Origin: an uncultured Clostridia bacterium | Lineage (GTDB): Bacteria; Bacillota; Clostridia; UBA1381; UBA9506 | Assembly: GCA_934438075.1 (NCBI GenBank) | Contig: CAKSBF010000004.1 | Span: forward strand, 62,001 to 126,000 | Direction of reading: 5' to 3' | Length of the DNA: 64,000 nt | Shown here: positions 42,191 through 51,234 of the stretch, in pieces | Numbering within the stretch: the first letter of the stretch is position 1 | How the letters are laid out: the number at the start of each line of letters is the position of its first letter | Notes under the pieces: model-generated | What the model saw: only the letters and a program-made list of their open reading frames with translations | What the model was told of the DNA's origin: nothing | Databases searched by the model: none | Position numbers and translations under genes: made by a program

Positions 42191-44176
42191 GTGATACAAA
42201 TGTCAAGAGAGATAAAAAGAGCGGTACATATTGATTTTCATACCATGCCGGGGATATATGATTTCGGAGAGGCTTTTGACGCGGATGAATTTGCCCAAAC
42301 TTTGCATGATGCGGAGGTCGGCTATATTAATATGGCGGCGAGATGTAATATCGGTTTTGCCTATTATCCGACAAAAATAGGCACGCCATATCCGGGGATG
42401 AAAGGCGATATGCTGGGTGAGATCATAGAAGCGTGCCACAAAAGAGATATAGGTGTCAGTGCATATGTAAATGCCGGGCTGGATCATGACCATTGCTTAA
42501 AGCATGCTGATTGGCTCCGGATAGATAAAGAGGGACGTGTGATACGCGGCGATATTATGGAAAACTTTTTTCGAACAGTTTGCTACAACAGCCCCGGATA
42601 TAAAAATTATTTTTTGGGGATGCTGTCTGAAATTTGCGAATATGATATCGACGGACTTTTCCTTGATTGCATGGCGATTGAACCGTGTTATTGCTACCAT
42701 TGTGTAAGCAGAATGAAGAAGGCGGGGATAGATCCTTTTGATGTTTCGGCAAATATGAAATTTCAGGAAGAATGCCTTTTAGAATATTGCCGTGAAGTTA
42801 AAAGGATGATAGGCGATAAAAACTTGTTTTTTAACGGAATGCATATGGCAGCGGTAAATGAAATTGAAACACATTTTGAAGTGGAATGTCTGCCCAGCGG
42901 ATGGAGTTATGATTTCTTTTGGCCGCATATTTCTTATGCGCGGAGCTTTGGCAAAAAAATTGTATACATGACTGGCAGATTCCAGGTAAATTGGGGAGAT
43001 TTCGGCGGCTTTAAATCAAAGGCATCATTGGAATATGATTATTACGATGCCCTGATGTCGGGAGCGGAGGTTTCAGTCGGTGACCACATGCATCCTGCAC
43101 AGGGACTGAATAAAAATGTTTACAAAGTGGTTGGAGAAATGAATCGATGGAAAAAGAAGCTGGAGCCGTATCTTGAAAAAGTGAAGCCTGTTTCTGAGAT
43201 TGGAGTGCTTATCAATCAAAAACGAGATCTTCCGGTCAACGGCAACTTGTGTGAGGGTGGTACATATATGTCGAGCAGCTACAGCGGACTTGCGAGGATG
43301 TTCGGCGAGCTGAAATACAGCTATGATATCATCAATGAAACAATGGATTTCGATCCGTATTGCTTGCTGATCTTACCGGATGAAGTCAAAATGAATGAGG
43401 TGTTGCAAAGCAAATTAGAAGCCTATGTAAGAAAAGGAGGCAAATTATTATCAAGCGGCGTGTCGGGACTGGACAAAGACGAAAAGGGATTTGTTGCGGG
43501 CTATGATGGAATTGATTTTCGAGGAATCGACCATGCCAATGCGTCTTATTTCAGGTTTTCTGAAATTCCTTGCGAAGACATTTATGATATGGAGTATGCT
43601 ATGTACAGCAATACAGGCGTTTTGATGGACGGCCGCAATCAGGTTGCAACCTATATAAAGGCATATCATAATAAAGAATGGGATGGTCTGCACAGCTATT
43701 TTTATACGCCACCGGAAAAGGCCAACGGCCATGCGGCGGCCGCATTTTCAGTCTGCGGAAATATATGTCACATATGTTTTTCTGCATTTCGGGCATATGC
43801 AACGAGTGCGGCGTATCATATAAAGGCGCTTGTTAAAATGTGTGTGGAAAAGCTTTATGAAACGCCGGTTTTAAAAACGGAGGGCATCCCGTCAACGGCA
43901 CGTGTTTCGTTTTCGAACGGTATGGACTTTGGCTTAATACACATCAAGGTGACTTATCCGGAACCGAGGTGCGACATGGACATTATAGAAGAGCACCAAA
44001 CGTTAAAAAAGGGAAGCTGTGTATTAGTCAGAGGGCAATATCGTGAGGCGTGCATGTTACCCGATCGGGAGAAGGTTGAAATTGAGTATGCAGACGGATA
44101 CACAAAGGTTATCTTACCCGAAATTATAGGGTACGGATTGGTCCAAATATTGCCTAAAGGCTATGATAAAGTTTAA
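42191..44176 (+). CDS. GHL6/GH151-like glycoside hydrolase
   Basis: Cytoplasmic hydrolase-like protein of 661 residues. A TIM-barrel N-terminal part contains HIDFHTMPGIYDFGEAFDAD, HADWLRIDKEGRV and DGLFLDCMAIEPCYCYHC, the latter typical of the hypothetical glycosyl hydrolase 6 group (GHL6), whose characterised relatives include GH151 alpha-L-fucosidases. From about residue 380 a GH42-trimerisation-like (class-I-amidotransferase-fold) domain follows: DPYCLLILPDEVKMNEVLQS and GGKLLSSGVSGLDKDEKGF. GTG at 42191 has AGGAAGAG just ahead; an ATG nine bases later is possible. If it is a fucosidase it would feed fucose to the microcompartment locus; that is a hypothesis. Confidence 0.7.
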   Translation: MIQMSREIKRAVHIDFHTMPGIYDFGEAFDADEFAQTLHDAEVGYINMAARCNIGFAYYPTKIGTPYPGMKGDMLGEIIEACHKRDIGVSAYVNAGLDHDHCLKHADWLRIDKEGRVIRGDIMENFFRTVCYNSPGYKNYFLGMLSEICEYDIDGLFLDCMAIEPCYCYHCVSRMKKAGIDPFDVSANMKFQEECLLEYCREVKRMIGDKNLFFNGMHMAAVNEIETHFEVECLPSGWSYDFFWPHISYARSFGKKIVYMTGRFQVNWGDFGGFKSKASLEYDYYDALMSGAEVSVGDHMHPAQGLNKNVYKVVGEMNRWKKKLEPYLEKVKPVSEIGVLINQKRDLPVNGNLCEGGTYMSSSYSGLARMFGELKYSYDIINETMDFDPYCLLILPDEVKMNEVLQSKLEAYVRKGGKLLSSGVSGLDKDEKGFVAGYDGIDFRGIDHANASYFRFSEIPCEDIYDMEYAMYSNTGVLMDGRNQVATYIKAYHNKEWDGLHSYFYTPPEKANGHAAAAFSVCGNICHICFSAFRAYATSAAYHIKALVKMCVEKLYETPVLKTEGIPSTARVSFSNGMDFGLIHIKVTYPEPRCDMDIIEEHQTLKKGSCVLVRGQYREACMLPDREKVEIEYADGYTKVILPEIIGYGLVQILPKGYDKV

Positions 44177-44204
44177 ACATTAACTGAATTAAGGAGTACA
44201 AGCG

Positions 44205-45158
44205 ATGATTAATAAATGTAAAGAGGCATCACTGTCGGTAGGTCGGAAAAGTGGACGTTTCGCGGGTCTTAAGGAGTATAAATATGCGTATGTCCTGATC
44301 TTGCCGGCGCTCATTTTAGTAACGATATTTTCTTATATGCCCTTGACGGGTATTGTTCTTGCGTTTAAGAATTTCGATATTGTGCAAGGAATTTTTGGAA
44401 GCCCATGGGTTGGACTTGACAATTTTAAGGAAATTTTTACACAGCCCAATATGTTTCGTGCAATTAAAAATACGCTGGTGTATGGCTGCGCAATTTTATT
44501 TGGCTTTTTCCCGTTCCCGATTATTCTGGCTTTGCTGTTTAATGAAATACGAAACATACACTTTAAAAAAGTGGTTCAGACCATCAGCTATATGCCGCAC
44601 TTTTTATCCTGGATATCGGTCATCGGACTGTTTTCCGTGTTTTTGGCAAAGGAAGGTCCGTTTAATGTGATTATGGGAAAACTATTCGGAGACGCATTTG
44701 GTAACGAAAACCTGTTGATGGATCCGAATTATTTTCTCCCGATTATTTTTATTTCGCATGTATGGAAGAGTGTCGGCTGGTCATCCGTTATCTTTTTGGC
44801 GGCCATAGCGGGTATCGACCCTACCTTATATGAAGCGGCATCCGTAGATGGCTGTGGCAAGCTGCGTCAGACGTGGCACATTACACTGCCTTCTCTCAGA
44901 GGTACAGCGCTCATTGTGCTTATTATGTCTTTGGGGACACTGTTTAACACAAACTTTGAGCAGGTTTACGGTTTTCAAAATGTATACACACAGGAGCAGA
45001 CAGAGGTTATCAGCACATTGATTTATCGGCAAGGTATAGAAAACGGAAAATATTCATTGGCAACAGCGTTTGGTTTGGCGCAGGGACTTGTGTCGGTAAC
45101 AGTTTTGCATGCTGCAAACACTCTCAGCAAACGGATGTTTGAAATCAGTATATGGTAG
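44205..45158 (+). CDS. Sugar ABC transporter permease, LplB type
   Basis: First permease of the second complete importer, 317 residues, about six helices beginning YAYVLILPALILVTIFSYMP; EAA loop TLYEAASVDGCGKLRQTW; C-terminus KRMFEISIW. GSPWVGLDNFKEIF aligns with the 4469 paralogue. AAGGAG ribosome site. The second permease starts ten bases after its stop, behind AGGAGG. Confidence 0.93.
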   Translation: MINKCKEASLSVGRKSGRFAGLKEYKYAYVLILPALILVTIFSYMPLTGIVLAFKNFDIVQGIFGSPWVGLDNFKEIFTQPNMFRAIKNTLVYGCAILFGFFPFPIILALLFNEIRNIHFKKVVQTISYMPHFLSWISVIGLFSVFLAKEGPFNVIMGKLFGDAFGNENLLMDPNYFLPIIFISHVWKSVGWSSVIFLAAIAGIDPTLYEAASVDGCGKLRQTWHITLPSLRGTALIVLIMSLGTLFNTNFEQVYGFQNVYTQEQTEVISTLIYRQGIENGKYSLATAFGLAQGLVSVTVLHAANTLSKRMFEISIW

Positions 45159-45168
45159 GAGGAAAATC

Positions 45169-46056
45169 ATGAAACGAAGCGTAGGAGAAAAGGTTTTTCA
45201 GGTATGCAATTATATATTCATGCTGTTGTTGATAGTTGTGATGCTTTATCCATATATCAATCAGTTTGCAATTTCACTTAATGAAGGCATGGACACCATG
45301 ATGGGCGGGATTACGATATTTCCGCGGAAATTTACATTTGATAATTATAAAACTGTATTCGTTAATCAAAATTTTCTTAATGCGGTGTTTATCTCTGTAT
45401 CCCGTGTTATTTTGGCTACGGCTCTTTCGCTGACGGTTGTCTTTTCCGCTGCATATGGTCTGACGAGGAGAGGATTACCTCACAAACGCGGATTGACCCT
45501 GTATTTGATGCTGCCGTCATATATTACGGCAGGTGTCATACCTATTTATATATTGTATAGTTATTTAAACCTGATTAACAATTATCTGGTTTATATTTTG
45601 CCGACTGCTTTCGCGTTTTATCATATGGTTATTATACGATCATTTTTGCAGGAACTACCGCCCAGTATTGAAGAATCAGCTAAAATTGACGGTGCGAATG
45701 ATATACAGATTATGTTTAAAATCATTATGCCGCTTTCTTTGCCGGTTATGGCAACCGTGGCGCTGTGGATTTCGGTGGGAGCATGGAACGACTGGACAAC
45801 AACGTTGATGTATGTGACCAAGAAAAGTCTATATCCGTTACAATACTTGATGATGCGTTTAATTAAGGAAAGTTCGTTGGCGCGAGAGATGGCGAAAGAA
45901 TCGGCATCAGTGCAAACAGGCATTATGGCAAAGCCAACTCCAGAATCCGTAAAGGCAGCCAGCCTTATTACAACAACACTGCCTATTATTATGGTGTATC
46001 CTTTTTTGCAAAAGTATTTTATTACGGGTGTAACGCTGGGCGCAGTAAAAGAATAG
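45169..46056 (+). CDS. Sugar ABC transporter permease, LplC/YtcP type
   Basis: Second permease, 295 residues. ATG at 45169 sits behind AGGAGGAAAATC; the longer frame would overlap the preceding gene and has no ribosome site. EAA loop SIEESAKIDGANDIQIMF and C-terminus YPFLQKYFITGVTLGAVKE are diagnostic. Forms the membrane channel with the 44205 product, fed by the lipoprotein at 46106 and perhaps by the orphan lipoprotein at 24745. Confidence 0.93.
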   Translation: MKRSVGEKVFQVCNYIFMLLLIVVMLYPYINQFAISLNEGMDTMMGGITIFPRKFTFDNYKTVFVNQNFLNAVFISVSRVILATALSLTVVFSAAYGLTRRGLPHKRGLTLYLMLPSYITAGVIPIYILYSYLNLINNYLVYILPTAFAFYHMVIIRSFLQELPPSIEESAKIDGANDIQIMFKIIMPLSLPVMATVALWISVGAWNDWTTTLMYVTKKSLYPLQYLMMRLIKESSLAREMAKESASVQTGIMAKPTPESVKAASLITTTLPIIMVYPFLQKYFITGVTLGAVKE

Positions 46057-46105
46057 AAAGGGAGTCCCGGCGATATATTATTATATTTTTAATGGAGGAA
46101 AGAGA

Positions 46106-47971
46106 ATGAAAAGTTTAAAAAAAGTATTGGCAACCTTCATGGCATTGGTTTTAATAGTGGTATTTTTGGCGTCATGTACGAAATCTAAGCCATCTTCAAA
46201 TCTGAATAAGGACGGTGTCTATACGCCGACCAAAGATTTGGAGCTGACGGTTTGGGACACACAGGGGACAGATTATGTGGCAAAAGAACTGGGCAAGAAT
46301 GTTGTTGAGGATTGGCTTGTCGAAAAAACGAAGGTGAAAGTTACCAATATTTACGGTAACGGCGGAGGACAGTGGGATCCGTTACTAACTAAGCTTGTGG
46401 CCGGAAAAAATTTACCTGATATTATCCACTGTGGCGCCGGTCAGGGTTCTACTCATTTTGCCAAGCTGGATCAGTTGGGACAGGTTTGGGAATTAACGCC
46501 GGAAATGATACAGACTTATGCGCCGGAGGTATGGAAACGTACGCCGGCTCGCTACTGGGAAGAAATTAAAATTGATGGCAAAATTTTAGGTATTCCTTAT
46601 AATGTACCGACGAGTCCCGAGGCGTTTCAGGACTTGCCGGAGGGAGAAATTCAACTGATTATGAATATGAAAACAACACCGGTCAATACCGTCACTTCAT
46701 CCGGTTCCGGAGTTATTTGGATTCGGGATGATATTTTAAAAATGATTTATCCAAATGCAAAAAGCTATGACGAGCTGAAGGCACTTTTGGAGGAGCGCGG
46801 TAAACCGATCGGCGACGAACTGATGGATGTGCCGATTCACTCAACAAAAGAGTTTATTGATTTTATGTATAAAGTAAAGGATCTTAATTTAAAGGAAAAC
46901 GGTAAAACCGTTTATACATTTGGTTTTACCGGAGGAGATAACTGGGAGGCACTTTCATGGCTGGGCGCAGATATGTATGGGTATAAAGGACATTATTATT
47001 CCGGGACATGGAATGAAGCAAAACAGGAAATGGAGATTCCGATTGCAGGAGAGATGATTAGACAAGCGGCCAAAACAGAGAATCAAATGATTAATGATGA
47101 AGTGATTGATCCGGAAAGCTTGGCACATAATATGACGCAGTTTGAAGAAAAGGTTTTAAACGGAAGATATGCGATGATGTACATTTCTATGTTGGGTGAT
47201 CCGGCCAGTGTTAACAAACAGTTGGAGGATGCTGGGAAACCGTACCGTTACAGACCGTTTTTAACAAATGTTCCCGCACAGCCGGACTATCCCATGTATC
47301 AGACCGAAACACAGTGGACAGATTCGTTATGTCTTTTGAAAACCTTGAGTGAAGAAGAAGTATATCAGGTTTTAAACTGGATGAATGTTCAGTATACAGA
47401 TGAATATGAAGATATAAAGAACTGGGGTCCGAAAGAAGCCGGTTTGTATCGAGAAACGGCAGATGGCAAACGAGAGTTTACAGATGAACGCTTTACAAAG
47501 TACTTCTTGGAAGGCGACCGGACTGCAATGACTGCGGAAGATACGCTGGGACTTCAGGGACCGGAAGCGGAAGGGTACAAAGTAGGGGGATTGTTCGGCG
47601 TACGGCCGACGATGTATAGTAAATGGACACCTGAAATTTATCTTCATCATGAGACCTATGCTCCCACGATGTTTAGCGGCTTTAAGTTTGCGTATGACAG
47701 CCAGTATACAAAAAATATCAAAACTTTCCCGCAATGCCAGGTATGGTCAGCGTGCTTTGCAGAAATTCCGGAGGTTGTTAGCTTTTGGGGCGCGAGAGAA
47801 CAATGGGAAAGCCAGTTTAAACTGGCGTTTGCGGCACCTGTCAAGGACTTTGACGCCAAATGGGATCAAGCGATTGCGGAGTTAAATAAAATTGTAAATA
47901 TAGAAGAAACAGAAAAGAAAATGACAGCAGTCGCCAAACCCTTGGCGGATGAGATTAAGGCGAGAGAGTAA
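46106..47971 (+). CDS. Extracellular sugar-binding lipoprotein
   Basis: Solute-binding lipoprotein of 621 residues: signal peptide KVLATFMALVLIVVFLASC with lipobox LASC, then the family 1 core (LELTVWDTQGTDYVAKELG, LVAGKNLPDIIHCGAGQG). At 621 residues it is longer than the usual 430-550, as for binding proteins that take larger oligosaccharides. Encoded last in the operon, behind GGAGG, and followed by the repeated terminator element. Confidence 0.92.
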   Translation: MKSLKKVLATFMALVLIVVFLASCTKSKPSSNLNKDGVYTPTKDLELTVWDTQGTDYVAKELGKNVVEDWLVEKTKVKVTNIYGNGGGQWDPLLTKLVAGKNLPDIIHCGAGQGSTHFAKLDQLGQVWELTPEMIQTYAPEVWKRTPARYWEEIKIDGKILGIPYNVPTSPEAFQDLPEGEIQLIMNMKTTPVNTVTSSGSGVIWIRDDILKMIYPNAKSYDELKALLEERGKPIGDELMDVPIHSTKEFIDFMYKVKDLNLKENGKTVYTFGFTGGDNWEALSWLGADMYGYKGHYYSGTWNEAKQEMEIPIAGEMIRQAAKTENQMINDEVIDPESLAHNMTQFEEKVLNGRYAMMYISMLGDPASVNKQLEDAGKPYRYRPFLTNVPAQPDYPMYQTETQWTDSLCLLKTLSEEEVYQVLNWMNVQYTDEYEDIKNWGPKEAGLYRETADGKREFTDERFTKYFLEGDRTAMTAEDTLGLQGPEAEGYKVGGLFGVRPTMYSKWTPEIYLHHETYAPTMFSGFKFAYDSQYTKNIKTFPQCQVWSACFAEIPEVVSFWGAREQWESQFKLAFAAPVKDFDAKWDQAIAELNKIVNIEETEKKMTAVAKPLADEIKARE

Positions 47972-48003
47972 TTTATGGTAAGGGCGACTGTGGAAAAATG
48001 ACT

Positions 48004-48057
48004 GAATAGATGTAAAAAGAGAGTAACCGCAAGTGTACGGTTACTCTCTTAATTTTT
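48004..48057 (+). terminator. Repeated terminator element, copy 2
   Basis: Arms AGAGAGTAACC (48018-48028) and GGTTACTCTCT (48039-48049) with a ten-base loop and a following T-rich tail. The 28 bases from GAATAGATG are identical to copy 1 at 15903. It terminates the transporter operon. Confidence 0.88.
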
Positions 48058-48071
48058 TCAAAACAACCACC

Positions 48072-48647
48072 TTAAATCCTTATGTCATGCGGCTTTCCAA
48101 GTGTTGCATGCGTATCCACATCCCACTGGATCGTTAAATGTCCGGCTTCTTGTGCTGAGCGGATTACGGTATCATTATATTCCCCATAGGGACCGCGGAA
48201 CAGGTCCGAACGTTTTCCTGTTGCTGCCTCGATTTTATCAGCACATTTGTTAATTTCTTCTTTTACTTTTTCCGCAGGAAGCTGATTGATGTGTGGATGC
48301 GTGTCGGAGTGGTTCATGATTTCATGACCGTTATCCGCAAATTTTTTCACGGATTCGGGGTATTTTTCTACCCAGCTGCCGACCATAAAAAAGGTTGCTT
48401 TTGCATTGTATCGGTTTAAAATTTCAATTAATTTGTCGGTGTCTAAATCATCCCATGCTGCATCAAATGTGAGCGCGCAGATTTTTTCCTCACCGCGTTC
48501 TACATTATAAATCGGCAAAAGACGTTCTGTTTCTTCATTCATTACGTTTACAGCGCCGCTGTTGCCGATGATGAGAACAGCAATGGTGCAAAATAAAAGA
48601 GTGCAGTAGAGTATAAAATTTTTGCGGTTTACAATCCATATTTTCAT
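48072..48647 (-). pseudogene. Polysaccharide deacetylase, 3'-truncated
   Basis: A membrane-anchored CE4 polysaccharide deacetylase of the PdaB-like group, 191 residues as read. One N-terminal helix (FILYCTLLFCTIAVLII), then TFDAAWDD (catalytic Asp), HSDTHPH (metal His pair) and RGPYGEYND. Family members continue 50-60 residues past the WDVD segment, with a conserved C-terminal barrel strand and His; here the protein ends WDVDTHATLGKPHDIRI, and a neighbouring frame gives NTWKAA, closer to the expected continuation, before a stop. The gene is therefore probably frameshifted and cut just short of the terminator element at 48057. If translated it would likely be inactive. Confidence 0.65.
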
Positions 48648-48658
48648 AAAAACACCTC

Positions 48659-48685
48659 ATACATACATATTTCTGTTGTATGTAT
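48659..48685. repeat. Inverted repeat ahead of the deacetylase
   Basis: ATACATAC and GTATGTAT flank an 11-base spacer, 12 bases before the deacetylase start. It could be an operator or a leader hairpin. Confidence 0.35.
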
Positions 48686-48862
48686 ATTAAGAAATAAGAA
48701 AGGATATGCCCCTTTATAACGAGCACTAAAAGAAATTAACAATTAAGCCGGCGTTTTCAAGATGACAGCAGGTCTTTTTTTTGTTTATTTCGCAGCGGAA
48801 AAACAAATAAAGTATATAAGTTAAAAAAGGGAAAAAAGTTGCATTTTTTTATATATTTTGGA

Positions 48863-48891
48863 TTGCATTTTATGCAGAAATGGTGTATAGT
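48863..48891 (+). promoter_or_regulatory. Promoter of the MATE transporter gene
   Basis: TTGCAT at 48863-48868 and TATAGT at 48886-48891 with a 17-base spacer, 34 bases before the ATG. Confidence 0.6.
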
Positions 48892-48924
48892 AGTGTTAAT
48901 TTATGAGGAAGAGAAGGACTGTAT

Positions 48925-50262
48925 ATGTTATTTAGCCGAAAGGATTTGACGAGGTTAATTGTACCGCTGGTAATAGAACAAGTTCTTGCCATTACCATTG
49001 GAACAGCAGATACTATGATGGTTGCAAGTGTGGGAGAGGCAGCTGTTTCCGGGGTATCTCTGGTTGATACGATTAATATTCTTTTAATTAATATTTTTTC
49101 TGCATTGGCAACAGGCGGTGCTGTTGTTGCTTCGCAGTATCTAGGGCGCAATGATGAGGAGAAGGCGTGTGGTGCCGCAAAACAGTTGCTATATGTTATT
49201 CTTGGTGCCTCAATATTGATCATGCTGATAGCGCTTTGCTTTCGCACAGCGGTATTGCATTTGGTATTCGGTGCTGTTGAAGAAACTGTTATGCAGAGTG
49301 CAAAAACTTATTTTTGGCTTTCGGCAGTATCCTACCCATTTTTAGCGGCATATAATGCGGGTGCAGCATTGTACCGTGCGATGGGTAATTCGCGTGTGTC
49401 AATGCTCAGCTCGGTTTTAATGAACTGTTTGAATATTGCCGGAAATGCTTTGTTGATTTTTGTATTCCGTATGGGTGTTGCCGGTGCGGCAATTTCAACT
49501 CTTTTTGCGCGCATGGTTGGAGCGGTGCTTATGGTTTGGTTAATTAGAAAAGAGGAGAATCCAATTCATATTTGTTCTCTTTTCCACTTTCGGCTTGATT
49601 TTGCCATGATAAAGAATATTCTGAGAATTGGGGTTCCAAACGGGCTGGAAGGCGGCATGTTTCAGTTTGGAAAAATATTAACACAAAGCTTGATTGCCTC
49701 TTTTGGGACTGCTGCAATTGCGGCAAATGCAGTGGCAAATAATCTGGCATCTATGCAATGCCTTCCGGGGACGGCAATCGGTCTTGCGATGATTACTGTA
49801 GTGGGGCGTTGTGTTGGTGCCGGTGATAAAGAACAGGCCAAGAGTTATACGAAAAAGCTTCTTGCGATGGCAAGCGGGATGATGTTTTTTGTTGTTATTT
49901 TGACAGCGGGTTTTGCAAGACCGATTATCAGTCTGTACGGGCTCTCCGGTGAAACGTCACGAATTGCAAGGGAATTGATTATGTATCACAGTGTTATGTG
50001 TGTTATCATCTGGACTCTGTCCTTTGTTCTGCCCAATGGGCTCCGTGCAGCAAGTGATGTACGTTATCCAATGTTGATTTCTATTATTTCTATGTGGACG
50101 TGGCGAATTGGCCTTAGCTATGTTTTGGGCAGCTGGCTGAACATGGGAGTATTTGGAGTGTGGATTGCCATGACAGCAGATTGGACGTTTCGAGCACTCT
50201 TGTTCACGATTCGTTTTCTGCGTGGAAAGTGGCTGACAAAATATAAAGGCGGAACATATTAG
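48925..50262 (+). CDS. MATE-family efflux transporter
   Basis: Membrane antiporter of 445 residues with 12 predicted helices, exporting drugs or metabolites in exchange for Na+ or H+. Typical MATE segments are VIEQVLAITIGTADTMMVAS at the N-terminus, AVSYPFLAAYNAGAALYRAM near 135, and GVPNGLEGGMFQFGKILTQS near 238. Starts with ATG behind GAGGAAGAGAAGGA. Converges on the amidase gene, overlapping its end by four bases. Substrate unknown. Confidence 0.93.
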   Translation: MLFSRKDLTRLIVPLVIEQVLAITIGTADTMMVASVGEAAVSGVSLVDTINILLINIFSALATGGAVVASQYLGRNDEEKACGAAKQLLYVILGASILIMLIALCFRTAVLHLVFGAVEETVMQSAKTYFWLSAVSYPFLAAYNAGAALYRAMGNSRVSMLSSVLMNCLNIAGNALLIFVFRMGVAGAAISTLFARMVGAVLMVWLIRKEENPIHICSLFHFRLDFAMIKNILRIGVPNGLEGGMFQFGKILTQSLIASFGTAAIAANAVANNLASMQCLPGTAIGLAMITVVGRCVGAGDKEQAKSYTKKLLAMASGMMFFVVILTAGFARPIISLYGLSGETSRIARELIMYHSVMCVIIWTLSFVLPNGLRAASDVRYPMLISIISMWTWRIGLSYVLGSWLNMGVFGVWIAMTADWTFRALLFTIRFLRGKWLTKYKGGTY

Positions 50263-50876
50263 TTCTCTATGTTTATGAGATTTTCTTTAAAAATGTTCCA
50301 TTGTTTCCAGGAGTTGTTCTGCATTTTGGCGGGACAATTTTTTCCGCTTGCATCAAAGTGCCGAACAACGTGTTCTAAATCTACATTTAGCTCCTGCATC
50401 AGATTTTTTACCAGCTCTTCGGTGTTAGCTACTGCTTGCTTATAATTTCCGTCGCGGTTTATGCATATTTCTATACCTATACTATTTTGATTGGTAATAC
50501 CATTCTTTCCCTGCCCGTCGCCGCAGTGCCAGGTGTAGTAACTGTAGAAATCATTTACTTTTAAAATGGAATGGTCATCTACGAAATAATCCGCACTGGA
50601 AGCCTGATTTCCTGAATTGAAGAAATAATAATGCTGCATAGCATCTGCGCCGCGGGCGGTGTTTGCAGTGTCGTGTATTACAATATATTTGATATCGTGT
50701 TGGTTTCTTCGCCTTGGCGTGCGGTTATAAGCGATTTGGTACTGAGTCGGTTCCGGCGGCGGGTATATATGATTGATACGAATGTAGAATGCAGTGGATA
50801 TAACGCACAGTACTAGCCCGATAAATATTCCGAAACGCAAAAAGTTTATTTTTCTTTTTTTATGTAATCTTCTCAT
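50259..50876 (-). CDS. N-acetylmuramoyl-L-alanine amidase (Amidase_2), membrane anchored
   Basis: Peptidoglycan amidase of 205 residues with one N-terminal helix (FLRFGIFIGLVLCVISTAFY). The zinc-amidase fold is shown by KYIVIHDTANTARGADA (first His), TWHCGDGQGKNGITNQNSIG with the His and the catalytic-region Asn/Ser, EICINRDGNY, and HVVRHFDASGKNCP (last His). Family size fits. AGAGG ribosome site. Likely acts on the outer wall during growth or recycling; the neighbours give no further clue. Confidence 0.9.
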   Translation of the reverse strand: MRRLHKKRKINFLRFGIFIGLVLCVISTAFYIRINHIYPPPEPTQYQIAYNRTPRRRNQHDIKYIVIHDTANTARGADAMQHYYFFNSGNQASSADYFVDDHSILKVNDFYSYYTWHCGDGQGKNGITNQNSIGIEICINRDGNYKQAVANTEELVKNLMQELNVDLEHVVRHFDASGKNCPAKMQNNSWKQWNIFKENLINIEN

Positions 50877-51234
50877 AATTACCTCTTTAAGATCTGCTTT
50901 ATTTGTTTTAATATTATCACAAATTTCTTAACAATCTCTTAAGAAAACTGAAAAAAATTTATTATTTAACATTTTATTTACAAAATTACTTTTTTATATG
51001 TAAGGAAGGACTTTGAAAGTAAAATAATCTGTTTTGTTAATTTTTCTGTGAATTGTTTTATTTTTCTGTGAAAATTTGTTTGTTAAAACGATGTCAATGT
51101 CGGAAAAATCCCTCTGTTAAGCGAAATAACTGCATTTTTAAGAAAAGACGAAAAAACAAAGAAACTATTGACATTTTTCTTGAAAAGAGGTAAAATAAAG
51201 AATGTGTTATCAGAGTTTCCGGAGGTGAGGTGCT
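50877..51234. other. AT-rich control region ahead of the microcompartment locus
   Basis: About 360 bases without a gene. It holds the amidase leader, two copies of TTTTTCTGTGAA exactly 20 bases apart (51041-51052 and 51061-51072) and the promoter at 51168. Two helical turns between the copies fits a site bound by a dimer; no regulator of the locus is encoded in the window. Confidence 0.5.
51168..51196 (+). promoter_or_regulatory. Promoter P1 of the microcompartment operon
   Basis: TTGACA at 51168-51173 and TAAAAT at 51191-51196 with a 17-base spacer, 39 bases before the HAD start. A near-ideal sigma-A promoter. Confidence 0.8.

Noticed and set aside
50877..51234. Small RNA gene in the AT-rich gap before the compartment operon
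   Set aside because: The only structure is a direct repeat and a promoter that fits the HAD gene; no separate terminator is seen.
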